Source of the DNA: Nematostella vectensis
Lineage: Eukaryota > Cnidaria > Anthozoa > Actiniaria > Edwardsiidae
Assembly (NCBI RefSeq): GCF_932526225.1
Contig: NC_064040.1
Location: 1,803,501-1,867,500, forward strand
Length of the DNA stretch: 64,000 bases
Reading direction: 5' to 3'
Shown piece after piece: positions 38,901 through 48,700 of the stretch (position 1 is the first letter of the stretch; the number at the start of each line of letters is the position of its first letter). Under the pieces are notes generated by a model. The model made no database searches. It was not told where the DNA came from and saw only the letters and a list, made by a program, of their open reading frames with translations. The translations under genes were made by a program, and so were the position numbers.

Positions 38901-40598
38901 AAATGCTTGCATAATGTTATTCTCTTAGGAAAATGTTAGCAATTAGTAGAAATAAATACAGGAATTCAAAATTACTAAGAAAATTGGAAAGTTCAAAGTT
39001 GTTTAGAGACTGGAAAAAGGGGGCAGATCTTAGGTGAACTAAGGGGAAGTGACAGTGGACTATGGTCTCTAGCCTGGGGCTGGCAGGAGATTAAGTGTAT
39101 AATAAGCAAGATGTTATTGAAATTTTAAAATTCAGTATCGATTCCATTAAGGATATTTTTCTTGTTGTAAAAACAATCTTGCTTCTGTCAATTCCTACTT
39201 AAATTGGCATACAAGAAGAGAACATGGATAAAATAAAAAAATACTGACAGTGTTAGGATATACTGTAGTTGTTATGTTTAACAGAATAGACAATATACCT
39301 TTAGGAGAATTTGGCCTTGGTATAAAGGTTAGGTAGGTAATTCAACTACATAACACAACAATGCTAATCAAAACATATATTTTACCTTAAGTTTTCTTTT
39401 ATCAAAACTCCCTTTGTATTGACGATTTCTTGAAATCATGCATGCAGTTATCATTCTGAGCACAGCATTAAAATACAGCCAAGATAGACTGAGGAAATAA
39501 TATATGAATGCATTCCGAATTGTGATATCCTTAGCTTATAAGCATCAAGTGCAAGTTCTATTGTTGTATGATTCTGGCAATCGCCCAGAAGGTGCCTCAA
39601 ATTACATGTAACCTTTTCAACTCCTCTAAGGCGTCAATCAACTCTTTGATAGCTTACAAAATAGAATCAAAGGGTGTTTACATTTGAGAAGTCACACACT
39701 CCAAACCCTTAAATAGAATTGAAAAGGGATCACTTCAGATGCGAAAAACAACTAGTTTAGCATCTAAGAAAACAAAGACAACAGGCAGAAAAACAACATC
39801 CTTTTAGGGCATGTCCTCAGCTGATCGTCATGAATTAGACTTTGATGCATTACATCATTTCCTACACTGCCCAAATTAATCAAGCTGAGTTGGGGATTAC
39901 AGAAGGTTTACACACGATAGGAGCCCTGTGTACGCTAACACGTCTGGCTCACTACGTGATCAAAAGAGTTTATCCAACTGGTTTAGCAAAATAATGGGAT
40001 CAATGATGATAGCAGCGAAATACGACACAGGGTAATGCGTTTTGCAGTCTGTAGCGTGTATAAGGGGAACCACAAAACGGAAAGTTGCATGACACGAAAT
40101 AAGTTTTTTTTTTCACGATGTCGAGTCACGCGAACAACTTCCTGTTTACCTTAAGGCCGGGTAAGTTTTGTTGTAAAACAAATAATTAGCTTCATCGTAA
40201 AACAAGCAGCTAGCTTTCTCTCTACATAAACGTTTTTCGTTCTGCAAAGTCAGTCAGACTGTTCGTTTTGTATGTCTGTCGGTTTGCAGATTTGATCCAG
40301 TTGATTACTGCCAAATTATAACTTAATATCGTCTATTTATCCTATCCAAGTACGAGAAAAAAAAAAACATTCAAGTATAACAAGTTAAATGTTAATCTCT
40401 ATTGAAGTATTAACTCGTGATTGATTTACTTACTGGATGAAAGAGAAAGTTTCGACTAAATGTGCAGGCGCTGCATCGCGATGTAACAAAAAACTCGCTC
40501 ACCCCAAACCCATGTAACAAACTTACAGACAAACTTGAAGCCGGTGCCTTTCCAAATATGTCTAACAACTGCTTTGGAGTAAGGGGAGCTCTAGTCAT
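20904..40598 (-). CDS. myotubularin-related pseudophosphatase with C-terminal PH domain
   Basis: Phosphoinositide 3-phosphatase family, catalytically dead. 25 exons: 40598-40527, 38219-38046, 37361-37201, 36807-36650, 36428-36283, 35934-35863, 35480-35375, 33139-33052, 32758-32675, 31814-31710, 30894-30833, 29767-29662, 29080-28924, 28823-28764, 26549-26367, 25740-25669, 25508-25399, 25024-24955, 24592-24527, 24140-23917, 22968-22802, 22638-22564, 22084-22010, 21411-21332, 21113-20904. All are in phase: 2883 bp, 960 residues. PH-GRAM (LYPGEQIILQQDHV, GVLHLTTYRVLFTGVYAR) is interrupted by a ~100-residue Ser/Asn-rich insert. The phosphatase-like domain has SYEDGCDRTAQ where the family has HCSDGWDRTAQ: Tyr488 replaces the catalytic Cys, Arg494 is kept. 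Then a coiled coil (residues ~663-700) and a C-terminal PH (GYMVKQGQVRKNWKKRWFVL). SLVQVMLDPYYRTLDGFQ and LIQKEW point towards MTMR10/11/12; the PH recalls SBF. A 30-bp microexon at 21969-21940 may add ten residues. Exon 19's donor (GTCAGC) is weak. Confidence 0.88.
21147..21300. repeat. about 21-bp tandem repeat
   Basis: About eight units like AAATCAAGCGAAAACCCAGGT in the last intron of the myotubularin gene, more diverged than the other arrays. Confidence 0.75.
21480..21615 (-). mobile_element. tRNA-derived SINE-like sequence
   Basis: On the minus strand a tRNA-like stretch (about 21612 to 21537) has an A-box-like GGCATAATTGGCA and a B box GGTTCGATTCC about 35 bases later. It is followed by A/CTAGCTCAAGGCGAGAACCA repeats and a poly-A-like run seen as poly-T on the minus strand near 21475. 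No complete cloverleaf is evident. Confidence 0.45.
21940..21969 (-). CDS. candidate 30-bp microexon in the PH domain
   Basis: Flanked by TGATGTAG on the 5' side and GTAAGT on the 3' side (minus strand). It sits between exons 23 and 24, is phase 1 at both ends, and adds ten residues (QVITPDKQGS) to the beta1-beta2 loop of the PH domain without shifting the frame. Inclusion would be by alternative splicing. Confidence 0.45.
22564..22638 (-). CDS. myotubularin-related gene, exon 22 (linker before PH)
   Basis: A 75-bp exon that is too short for an ORF scan. It reads PRSRVTDLPISEKYSSLQDY and bridges the Arg/Ser-rich region to the PH domain. Acceptor ATTCAG and donor GTGAGC are clear, and phases (1 in, 1 out) match both neighbours. 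Confidence 0.8.
23314..23733 (+). pseudogene. non-LTR retrotransposon reverse transcriptase, C-terminal remnant
   Basis: A 139-codon open frame ending in TAG that reads DDLKWEAHCDVIVKKANKRL, ALRQLKKSGVSHNDLVGVYC, SLEQTQKRALRIIFP. This is the thumb/C-terminal region of CR1/L2-type reverse transcriptases. There is no catalytic core, endonuclease or start, so it is a 5'-truncated fragment. It lies antisense in an intron of the myotubularin gene. Confidence 0.8.
24695..24950. repeat. about 34-bp minisatellite with CACGTGA, next to exon 18 donor
   Basis: Six to seven units of TCACGTGATGCTGTCACATG + GCGTCGCATGATA. The array starts only ~5 bases after the donor of myotubularin exon 18 (24954 on the minus strand). 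Each unit carries a CACGTG E-box-like palindrome. Confidence 0.85.
25838..26130. repeat. about 32-bp minisatellite in myotubularin intron 15
   Basis: Nine or so units of CCATCCCATAAGCCAATGCA + CGGCTCATTAAT, diverged by a few bases each. It lies about 100 bp 5' of exon 16's acceptor and does not include a splice site. Confidence 0.85.
26905..28795. repeat. 51-bp minisatellite spanning myotubularin exon 14 donor
   Basis: About 37 copies of TTGAGTATTACCTGGAAACC + ATCGAGTGTACGATAAAAGGAAGTTTATAAC. On the minus strand each unit holds the last ~22 bases of exon 14 (encoding RTLDGFQ) and the donor CAG|GTAATAC. The exon-linked copy has its donor at 28762-28763. Blocks of about ten units repeat as higher-order units. 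A 648-codon minus-strand frame runs through the array in a frame different from exon 14 and is not a gene. Confidence 0.95.
29846..30103. repeat. GGTGAT/TGTGAT microsatellite
   Basis: About 43 hexamer units mixing GGTGAT and TGTGAT. It lies ~80 bp upstream of myotubularin exon 12's acceptor. Long open frames on both strands are repeat artefacts. Confidence 0.95.
30337..30631 (+). repeat. dispersed repeat X, copy 2
   Basis: Second copy of the element at 2751-3002, in the same orientation, with a long poly-C run (about 30541-30561) and a ~40-bp insert (CAATCCATAAGTCAGAC...) relative to copy 1. Lies in a myotubularin intron. Confidence 0.65.
31840..32005. repeat. ATT/ATC-rich low-complexity tract
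   Basis: Imperfect ATT, TTA and ATC trinucleotide runs in the intron between myotubularin exons 9 and 10. No coding role is visible. Confidence 0.8.
33842..34260 (-). pseudogene. non-LTR reverse transcriptase remnant
   Basis: Minus-strand text reading SLIPILLYGGELWGI, then after stops and a frame change LTKFCKWLLGVSKTATNNAY, CTELGILPIRTEAAMKSLNF. This is the C-terminal end of a LINE-type reverse transcriptase protein. It is broken by stops and lacks the polymerase core. It sits in the same orientation as the host gene, in the intron between myotubularin exons 7 and 8. Confidence 0.7.
34955..35112. repeat. 32-bp minisatellite
   Basis: Five units of GAGTGGGGAGGAGGTGAACC + GAGATGAGGGAC in a myotubularin intron. 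It is purine-rich on the plus strand. No splice site is included. Confidence 0.9.
37450..38090. repeat. 53-bp minisatellite spanning myotubularin exon 2 donor
   Basis: Twelve units of CTTACCCTGGCATATACACC + AGTGAACAGCACCCTGTATGTTGTCGAGTGAGT. On the minus strand each holds the end of exon 2 (LTTYRVLFTGVYAR) and the donor AGG|GTAAGA. The exon-linked copy has its donor at 38044-38045. Confidence 0.95.
38230..40526. other. first intron of the myotubularin-related gene
   Basis: AT-rich sequence with a short TGTCTGTCTT-rich tract at 38270-38420. No exon, RNA gene or transposon recognised. Confidence 0.5.
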
Positions 40599-40933
40599 AG
40601 CTACTGATCACTGTTATAAGCCATAATTTGGAGAGGCAGGCGATCACTTCCGCCTGCACTGCAGACGGCATCCAAATGGTGCGCCATTTTGTCTTCTTCT
40701 CTGGTATCACGTGATACACCGGATATGGGACAGAAATGAGGCGTTCATAAGGAAGGCCCTGATTGGTTGGGTATATTGTGTCCAATAGAAAGCTTTGTTT
40801 TATTCAAACGTTGCATAAGTCAAAGGAACGTGTGGACTCACAATCAACATCAACAATCTTCGTATCGTCCAGCAAGCGAAAAATACAATTATTTCATTGA
40901 TTAATTCGTCCATGTGAATGAAAACTAGACATA
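40599..40933. promoter_or_regulatory. bidirectional promoter, myotubularin-like / MTRR
   Basis: 335 bp between divergent start codons. It contains GCGCCATTTTG (YY1-type, about 40681-40691), a CACGTG E-box in TATCACGTGATA (about 40706-40717) and CCAATAGA (reverse ATTGG also present at about 40764). Shared promoter function is inferred. Confidence 0.6.
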
Positions 40934-43108
40934 ATGCCTGTTGATAATAGTTTTACCATCCTGTATGCTTCGCAAACAGGACAGGCAAAAGCTATAGCCG
41001 ACGAAATCCACGAGAAATCGGCTTCGAATGGTCTCAACTCCAAACTTTTCTGTTTAAGCTTGACCGAAAAGAAGTTCATGCTTGAGAAAGAATCAGCCGT
41101 TGTCTTTGTAGTGTCCACAACAGGTGAGGGTGATCCACCAGATACTATGCTCAAGTTTTTCAGGCGACTGAAGAAAAAAACTTTGCCAGGAAATCATCTA
41201 AAAGACCTCCAGTACGGCCTTCTAGCTTTAGGAGATTCCAATTACACGAATTTTTGTGTAAATGGAAAGAACCTGGACAGAAGATTAAACGAGCTTGGAG
41301 CTAAAAAGTTCTATGACACTGGCCATGCCGATGACGCTGTTGGCTTGGAGTTAGTTGTAGAGCCTTGGATAGATGGGTTATGGGGGCCGCTGAAAGACAT
41401 CCTAGGAGTGCCACATGACAATCAGATGTCAGATAGAGAAAATATTGACAGTAACAAGTCAGTTGTAGAGAATGACTCAGTGGCTAATGGTATTGTTCCA
41501 AAGTCTGAAAACCTACCTCAAGGGTCTTCCAATGAACATTTCCCTGAACAATTTGAAAATCATAATGAGAAAACCAGCCAGTTTCTAAGTGAGAGTGAAA
41601 AAGAAAACAGTTTGAACATAGAGCTGACTGTAGAGGGGAAACCAACTTTACGAAAATCAGGTGCTTCATTGTCATCAAGTTCCCTTTCCATTCCAGTTCT
41701 TCCATCTCCCTACCTGGAGATAAAATTCCACCCTGAGAAAACACCAGATTTTTCTACAGTCCCACACCAAGCCGGGGCTAGCTTTCCTGGGGCAGCCTCG
41801 CCCATCACCATGGCAACCATTGTGGGTGCTCGTCGACTGACAGCTGATGATGCCATGAAGAAAGCACTTGAGATTACTCTAGACATTAGTCAGTCTGGCT
41901 GGGAGTATGAGGCAGGGAATTCCTTTAATATATATTGCCCTAATGACGAGGGCGAGGTGGATGCTATTATTGAAAGACTTGGATTGACATCCATGGCTCA
42001 GGTACCTTACGACATCCAAGTTATGTCTGGTACCAAGAAGAAAACTGCTTCTATACCAAACTATATCCCCCAGCCATATACTATAAAAGAGAGCTTGTTG
42101 ACATGTCTGGACATTAGAATGGTTCCTAGGAAAGCATTCCTGAGGACTCTAGTGGAGTTTACTCATGACAACAATGAACAGCGCAGACTGCAGGAATTGT
42201 GCAGTAAACAAGGGGCAGATGAGTATTGCAGGTTTGTAAGAGAGCCAAGCCTCTCTCTGCTGGAGCTACTAACAGCATTTCCTTCTTGTTTTCCACCTTT
42301 CGAAAGACTTCTAGAGCACCTGCCAAGACTCAGTCCCAGGCCCTATTCTATTTCAAGCTCTCCATTGGAAAAGCCTGGACAGTTGAACTTTGTCTTTAAT
42401 GTTGTTGAGTTTGGTGAATTTGAGGACATTAGGAAGAGCAGGAAGGGTGTATGCACGAGCTGGCTGGAAGGTCTTACAGGTTCCATGATAACGGAAGAAG
42501 GAAACAAGGCAAATGGTATCTTGAAGATTTCAGAGCTAAGTATCCTCTCCTCCCCTTATGTCCAAGTACCTGTCAGTGCAAGAAGCAATTCAGATTTCAA
42601 GCTTCCACCAGATAGTAGAATCCCAGTTATAATGATAGGCCCTGGTACTGGGGTAGCTCCATTCATTGGCTTCCTACATCACAGAAGGAAGCAAATGGAA
42701 CTAGCAGAAGACCTTACTGGTTTTGGCGAGATGTGGCTATTCTTTGGGTGCAGACACAGGGAAAAGGACTTCTTATACCAAAAGGAACTAGAGTCATTTG
42801 TTGAGACTGGTACTCTATCACGACTGTTTACTTCTTTTTCACGTGATCAGGGCTTTACAGTAAGCTTGTCTACCCCACGCTATGTCCAAGATAACCTCAA
42901 GTTGCAAGGCGACAAAATTGCTGATCTTGTTCTCAATGATGGTGCAGTTGTGTATGTTTGCGGTGATGCTAAAAACATGGCATCGAATGTGTTTGAGTGT
43001 TTCTGTGAAATCATTGAGAAGCATTTGTGTGTGGGAAAAATGGAGGCTATAAAGGAAATGACAAGGCTACGCAAAGAAAAGAAGTATCGGGAAGATGTAT
43101 GGACCTGA
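40934..43108 (+). CDS. methionine synthase reductase, intronless
   Basis: MTRR regenerates methionine synthase by reductive activation of its cob(II)alamin, passing electrons NADPH > FAD > FMN. The 724-residue frame is uninterrupted (human protein about 700). It has an N-terminal flavodoxin/FMN domain (LYASQTGQAKAIADEI, STTGEGDPPDT, GLLALGDSNYTNFC, FYDTGHADDAVGLELVVEPW), a variable Ser/Glu-rich linker (residues ~165-260), an FAD domain with RPYSISSSP (from residue 469), NADPH motifs GPGTGVAPFIGF (569) and VYVCGDAKNMA (673), and a C-terminal tryptophan near the end (YREDVWT). The start is the first ATG and directly precedes the flavodoxin strand. All other long genes here are split into many exons, so lack of introns is odd: intron loss or an old retrocopy that is still intact. 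Confidence 0.95.
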   Translation: MPVDNSFTILYASQTGQAKAIADEIHEKSASNGLNSKLFCLSLTEKKFMLEKESAVVFVVSTTGEGDPPDTMLKFFRRLKKKTLPGNHLKDLQYGLLALGDSNYTNFCVNGKNLDRRLNELGAKKFYDTGHADDAVGLELVVEPWIDGLWGPLKDILGVPHDNQMSDRENIDSNKSVVENDSVANGIVPKSENLPQGSSNEHFPEQFENHNEKTSQFLSESEKENSLNIELTVEGKPTLRKSGASLSSSSLSIPVLPSPYLEIKFHPEKTPDFSTVPHQAGASFPGAASPITMATIVGARRLTADDAMKKALEITLDISQSGWEYEAGNSFNIYCPNDEGEVDAIIERLGLTSMAQVPYDIQVMSGTKKKTASIPNYIPQPYTIKESLLTCLDIRMVPRKAFLRTLVEFTHDNNEQRRLQELCSKQGADEYCRFVREPSLSLLELLTAFPSCFPPFERLLEHLPRLSPRPYSISSSPLEKPGQLNFVFNVVEFGEFEDIRKSRKGVCTSWLEGLTGSMITEEGNKANGILKISELSILSSPYVQVPVSARSNSDFKLPPDSRIPVIMIGPGTGVAPFIGFLHHRRKQMELAEDLTGFGEMWLFFGCRHREKDFLYQKELESFVETGTLSRLFTSFSRDQGFTVSLSTPRYVQDNLKLQGDKIADLVLNDGAVVYVCGDAKNMASNVFECFCEIIEKHLCVGKMEAIKEMTRLRKEKKYREDVWT

Positions 43109-43347
43109 AGTGTGTCACATGATTAGTTTGTCTTTGAGATAGAAAAGTGGGCACAGAGCTACTGTAGTGTAACCTTGCAGCTTATTCTATGGATGACTCT
43201 TACCTTTATTTTTAAAGTCAAGGTCTGTTCTAGGACTATTGTTGTTGTGCTGAAAAGACTTTTTGAGGACTGTGTTCAAGAGGTAGTTTGTTCTTTGTGA
43301 GTTTTGATTACAACTTCTTTAACATGGGACTTGAATAAGAAAAGGAA

Positions 43348-43353
43348 AATAAA
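43348..43353 (+). terminator. polyadenylation signal of MTRR
   Basis: AATAAA about 240 bp after the MTRR stop codon, the first canonical hexamer downstream. Confidence 0.5.
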
Positions 43354-43540
43354 GCAAAACCCAAGGGGTGGACTGGTACAGAAAGACTGTAGAATTATTA
43401 GGTGGTCTGGGCACGGGAGGTGAAATCAGGGTAATAAATCAATGAAACCACATGTGAAAACAGAGTAGTATTGCTTATGTTTCCCTGTTGTTGGTGGTTT
43501 TTAGTTCCAAACTAATCTGTTTTCACTGAGGCATCAACAC

Positions 43541-43590
43541 AAATCAACACAAGGCTGGAATATCTTTATATTCCAGCCTTGTGTTGATTT
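43541..43590. repeat. perfect 22-bp inverted repeat with 6-nt loop
   Basis: Arms 43541-43562 and 43569-43590 are exact reverse complements, starting AAATCAACACAAGGCTGGAA. The same CCTTGTGTTGATTT end occurs at 57128-57142 beside a hammerhead-like motif, so this is probably a retroelement tail, or less likely a structured 3' UTR element of MTRR. Confidence 0.8.
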
Positions 43591-43599
43591 ATTTCCCTT

Positions 43600-44126
43600 T
43601 TATAGAGTCTGGATCTAGGGCAAAGCTTTTTTATTGAATTCTGTTTTCAGAAGGGTTTTCACCTCAATTCTAATAGTCTCTGTCGACCATCATTTTGTCA
43701 TTCTAGCATAGCAACAAGTGTGAAAAAGCATCCATTTCCATCTGCTGATTTGTAGAACCTGTTTGGATATTTTCAACTGAATCACATTCAGTTGTTATCA
43801 CCAGAATTATTTCCCGTTAATGATCTATTACAAATAGTAACGATTTATTGACATCAATTTTTTTTGCAATGGATCATTTACAGGAAATAATTCTAATGAT
43901 AATAATGTGAGGATGGTAAGCCTGTGATTGAATTTGGTAAATGAAGCATAAGATTGTATTTTTAGGTGGCTACTTTGGGGTTTCCTCTCATGATTTGTCT
44001 CAAATATTGGTTGAAAGGAATAACAGTTGTCTGGCAAGGGCTCCTTACCTGAGTTCATGACTAAGCTATTAGCACATGCATTTTTGTTTTAGATTTTTCA
44101 TCTCTTGATGTGCCAAATCTTCAAGT
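43600..44126. other. tail-to-tail spacer MTRR / SPRY gene
   Basis: Simple AT-rich sequence. No gene is visible. Presumably contains the 3' UTR ends of both convergent genes. Confidence 0.4.
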
Positions 44127-45234
44127 CTATAAATACGTGCTACTGCTAATTATAGTTGCTTTTTCCCCTTCCCCACACAAGCATATTGCAGGAAATAACT
44201 CATTGCCAATAATTCCTTCACTGAATGCCACACCCAATTCCTTGCCGTTCACCATGAACCCCAATGTTCCTTTGTCCATATCTAATAACACCCACACCAT
44301 ATCCCAGGAGTTGAACAATGAACTGTAGTATCTCTTCTCCTCCCAAAGAGGCAGCTCATATGTAGCACGTCCTACTTGATTGAAGCACCAACCAACACAG
44401 TGACCAATATATGGAACCAGGTCAAAATCCTTGCCTTCTTTGAACTTAGCGGGTACAACGCAGACAGCTACTTGGCCCATGCAGTTGTCAAAGTAGAAAA
44501 CCCACTCATGTTTCCCGCTTATGTAGCCACGCCCATATGGGGTCTTAATCAGGGTAGTGCTATAGAATGATGTGCCTAGGAAAGACATCATAAATGTTAA
44601 TAACAAACACCTATTTAAAAAATGCTACCAGTGCAAATGGAAAATGGCATTTCTCAAACTGCCCGCTGCTGATTTTATTGATTATTTATAAGAATAATGG
44701 TGATCAAATAAACTAATTTCATGTATTCTGTAGAAATATGATGGAAATCAATGAAAATTTTGTTAGTAGAGGATTGTGTACTTATAAGGAAATGGCCATT
44801 AGGGAAGTGGATGTGAATCCAGGGGTGGTAGGTTATCTAGTGAGACTACCTGAGAAATAATGGCCTACTTTTGAAACACGTGATGGAATAATCTCGTTTT
44901 TGGATAGGATGAAATCCGAGCGCCTGCATTATCATATCTCCCCCCACACCCCATCCACCGAATCAAGCAATTCGTGGACTTTATGGGTTATGCCCGTATA
45001 TACATTCAGCACAGTTTGTATACCTTTAAACGTCACCGTCGTGTCATCTGCAGAAAACATAACGTGTTTGAGGTTCGTCAATTTGCGATCGAACCGTGGT
45101 TCTTCTTCGTATTCCCTTATCCATTCCTTGAGCGCGCTGGGCAAAGGCAGAGGCTCAACCTGCCTTCTGCTCCCCACTGCACGGATAATAACACGTCTGC
45201 AGAGATCCTGAAGACTCTCGCAGCTATGAAACAT
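44127..45234 (-). CDS. SOCS-box and SPRY domain protein
   Basis: Two exons, 45234-45024 and 44575-44127, join in phase 1 (AAAG|GTATAC ... CCTAG|GC) to 660 bp, 219 residues. The ATG is preceded by an in-frame TAG two codons upstream, which fixes the start. Residues ~5-45 look like a SOCS box (ESLQDLCRRVIIRAV, PLPLPSALKEWI), the motif that recruits Elongin B/C and Cullin-5. The rest is a SPRY/B30.2 fold (FKGTSFYSTTLIKTPYGRGY, SGKHEWVFYFDN, VWVLLDMDKGTLGFMVNGKE). In SPSB proteins SPRY comes first and the SOCS box last; here the order is reversed. Likely a small ubiquitin-ligase substrate adaptor; the target is unknown. A longer exon 1 would not splice in phase. Confidence 0.72.
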
Positions 45235-45790
45235 GTGCTACAGGGCGCTGCTGAGGGAATCTGAAAACCAAACTTGAGAAATATGCTCAAATATGTTCAC
45301 AATTTTGTCGTCTGTTTACTTCTTTTGTTTCACAAAGGCCTGGTGACACAGGTAGACCATATTCAGTACTCGCTGCGAGGTTTTATCCTCATGTCCAAAT
45401 CAAAAAGGGATGAAGATTATTATTTCATTACTAATCTACTTTCTGTGGTATTATGATGGTTTGACCATTGACGCCAAAAGAAACAAATAAAAATTTCTCT
45501 TAGACTGCGGTATACCTGTGCATCCTTGTTTTTCTTTCATCGCGGGCTGCAACTTCGCCCCCAGGGTCCTCTGGGTAATTTTCAATTGTGGCGTTACCCA
45601 AAAGACCCTGGGGCGAGGTTGGATGGCGCGAAATTTCTAAAATAACAAAGTAATAGCTTCTTTGTGTTCGAAAGTTTTCAAAAGCGACAGAGTCTTTTTA
45701 ATCATGAAGGGAAGAGATGTAAAATCCCACAAGACAGTCCCTCTGTGTTCTCATTGATATTTAACCTGGTTTTGGGGCTTGTAAAAGGCA
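45235..45790. promoter_or_regulatory. bidirectional promoter, SPRY gene / RAD51B
   Basis: 556 bp between divergent start codons. An imperfect inverted repeat at about 45552-45620 pairs TTCGCCCCCAGGGTCCTCTG with AAAGACCCTGGGGCGAGG. It also resembles the CGCCCCCAGG core of the MITEs at 9839 and 58193. Confidence 0.5.
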
Positions 45791-48700
45791 ATGAGTTCGC
45801 GTAAGTTACGTCGAGTTGCTGGCTTGCCAGGCGACATGGTGGACAGATTGAACAGGAATAAAGTGCACACATGCAAGGTGACACGATGAGCCATTTGATC
45901 ACTTAGAACTGCGCTATATCTTGGGGCTATATCCTGTCAGTATCAAAGGCCCTCGAAAAGAGCTATAAAACTCCTGGAAAAGATGTAGTCTTCTGGCCTC
46001 TGACAAAAATACATACGAAGTTAAACTCTTTTTTTTTTTTGGCCTTTACTCAACAGCTCCTACTTAGAAGTAGGCTTCGCCCAAAATTGTTTGTTCCCAT
46101 TATATAAAAAAAAATTTGTTTGCAGGATTTGTTGTCCAGGAATATATTTGAGTTGCTCAAGTGGACTGGAACAAGCTACCAACAGGTGGTAGATATACAG
46201 AAGGCTGTCAGCCGGATTGTTGCCCCAAGAGTGCATACCGTGAGTATATGTCCTTTATACAGTGCTAAATAATTTCTCTTGAGTCAAAGTGAGCATTTGT
46301 TTCTATTAGATGTCTTGTATTGCAACATATGGATTCTCTGAGTGCAACTATGCTTAAAATAAGTAATAGGTGTATAGAAAAGCCTTTCTCTCAAGAACCT
46401 CTTCAGGGAAAAATGAAAAGAAGATTTGGTGGATTCCAAACTTAGCCTTGGTTCCAGAGGCTGAATATCCGCTTTTCCCAGCATGCTAGGGGGGATCATG
46501 TGGGCTTCGTCGTAATTCTCGCTTCGCTCGAAAAACTCTCGGAGCCAGGGTATTCCAAACCCAGTATTTGGGCAAATTTGCTGTTTGTAATATCAACTTA
46601 TCTCCATTTCCTCATCTCTAGGACATTGATTCTTCACTTTAGAATGTGAAATTTACAACCTGTTTTGTTCTCTGCTTAATGCTACATCGTGTAACTTTAC
46701 CAGAAATTTATACAAAATATCACAAATAGTAGCAGGTTTGCTATATTTTCAGGCTCTGGAAATGAGGTCAAGATCACTCTCCATCCCTGCCTTCTTTGCC
46801 ACCTCCTTGCCAGCACTTGACAGACAGCTCCATGGAGGGCTTCCCTGTGGTACCATCACAGAGGTGTGTAACTCTACTTTAATTGTATTACCATGCTTAT
46901 CAGGCACATTGGCATCATCATGCACCCTGCAGGGCGTGGTCAACCCCTCTAACATGCCATGAGCAACAAGGGGAAGTGACCCTCACAGGAAAGCTTACAA
47001 AGAAAGTAAGACCTTAGGATGCATCTAGATGAGGAACAGGCAAGGGACTGGGTTTGCAGTAGTTTGCACTTTGAGGTAAAAACTTTTAAGTTAAAACTCT
47101 TACACAAAGCTGTGAATCAATGATCAGCCTCTGGTCTTTTTTAGAAAAAAAGAAAAAAAAACACATACATTGCATGTCCCACATTCACACTTTGCATATT
47201 CACACTGGACATTCAGCTTTAAAGTAATTGTTTCAGGGTAGATCAAAGCGTATTCTAAAGATATGTGCTATTCAAATAATGTACCCTGGTCTCAAGCCTT
47301 TTCTTATCATCTCTCGCCGTCTATGCACATACCACAGTACCGGGAGAATAAGGAGTGCAAGCAGAACAAGCACTCCTGTACAAAGCAACGCGATTTCCGA
47401 GGCCAATGGGAAGTGACCCTTTAGAAAGCTGGTCACTGGAAAGCTCACAAAGGAAGCTTCACAGGAGGTGACCATGTCCTGGAAGCGTTTCTGGATTTTG
47501 TTAAATTCGTTCACTTGATATTATTAAATCTCAACTCCTAATTGTTTGAGATCCAACACGATTTTTTTGGTCTTGTGAAATAAATTTCCAAAAGGTACTG
47601 TGCAGATTTGTTAATGTATTCAAGTTCTTGTTTATGGAGTGTCATCCTTTCATATAAGCTGTGCACAAAAATACCAAACTAAAAAATGAGTAAAACTGTA
47701 GATAATCATGTCTCATAATGAACCAGCATGTTTGCAGCAATTTTATCTAAGAGAGCACCTGAGGCGCTTGGTCGCCTGGAAGAAATTTTAATCAAGGCAT
47801 CTAAATAATTAAGACTTTATTACTAGCAATGATTTTATTCTTTCTGATTATTTCCTACAGGTATTAGAGCACTTCTTGCTATCTTGGCTGGCAGGGGGCA
47901 AACCTTTTTGTGATTTTTTGCAGCAGCGTTATATTCGCTTTTTTTTTTGCATAGATGTTCCTTGTGTAATATAAAACAAAATAAGCTTTAGTTTTTTTGG
48001 TTGATAATCCGTTTTTGAGATATTGCAAATTTTAAGACTCTTGATTTGTTTGAAATTGCACAATTTAGGCGAAAATTGCAACTTTTTTCATGATCTATGG
48101 CAACTTTGCTCAATCATATCTCAAGAACAGATAATTTACCAAAAAATACTAAGGATTATTTTGTTTTATATTATTCAAGGAACCTCTAGGCAAAATATAA
48201 ACAATATGTAAGCTTAGAACAAAACCTTAAAATTTTAATTTTGCCATTTTTTGCTCCTGTCTGACATAATTTTCAATTGATATTATGTTCTCACAGATCA
48301 CAGGGCCTGCTGGCTGTGGTAAAACACAGTTCTGTATAATGCTTAGTATTCTGGCCACCCTACCACAAGATCAAGGGGGACTTGGAGCTAATGTCATTTA
48401 TATTGATACTGAGGCAGCCTTCAGTGCTACAAGGTACAGATTCTGTGTGCTTTGCTCCTTGTTCAGTGGCAGTTTGTAAGAGTTGAACTTGTACAACCAA
48501 TTACACATTTCACTTCTAGCCTGCATAGCTCGCCGTTTTGTTTGGTCTCAGTACTGCAGTTTTGTCCATTTGGGACTCAAGGCTTTCTTTTGGTAGCTTT
48601 GTTTGAGCACTGGGCCAAGGAAGCAACAAACAGGGAGAATGCCCTGCCCAGCTCATAAAGCACCTCTAAACCCTTGATCCCCCGCCTCTGAGCCATATCC

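Noticed and set aside
44943-45023. Longer first exon of the SPRY gene continuing to DSVDGVW
   Set aside because: No donor there joins exon 2 in phase; AAAG|GTATAC at 45024 does and restores a continuous SPRY start.
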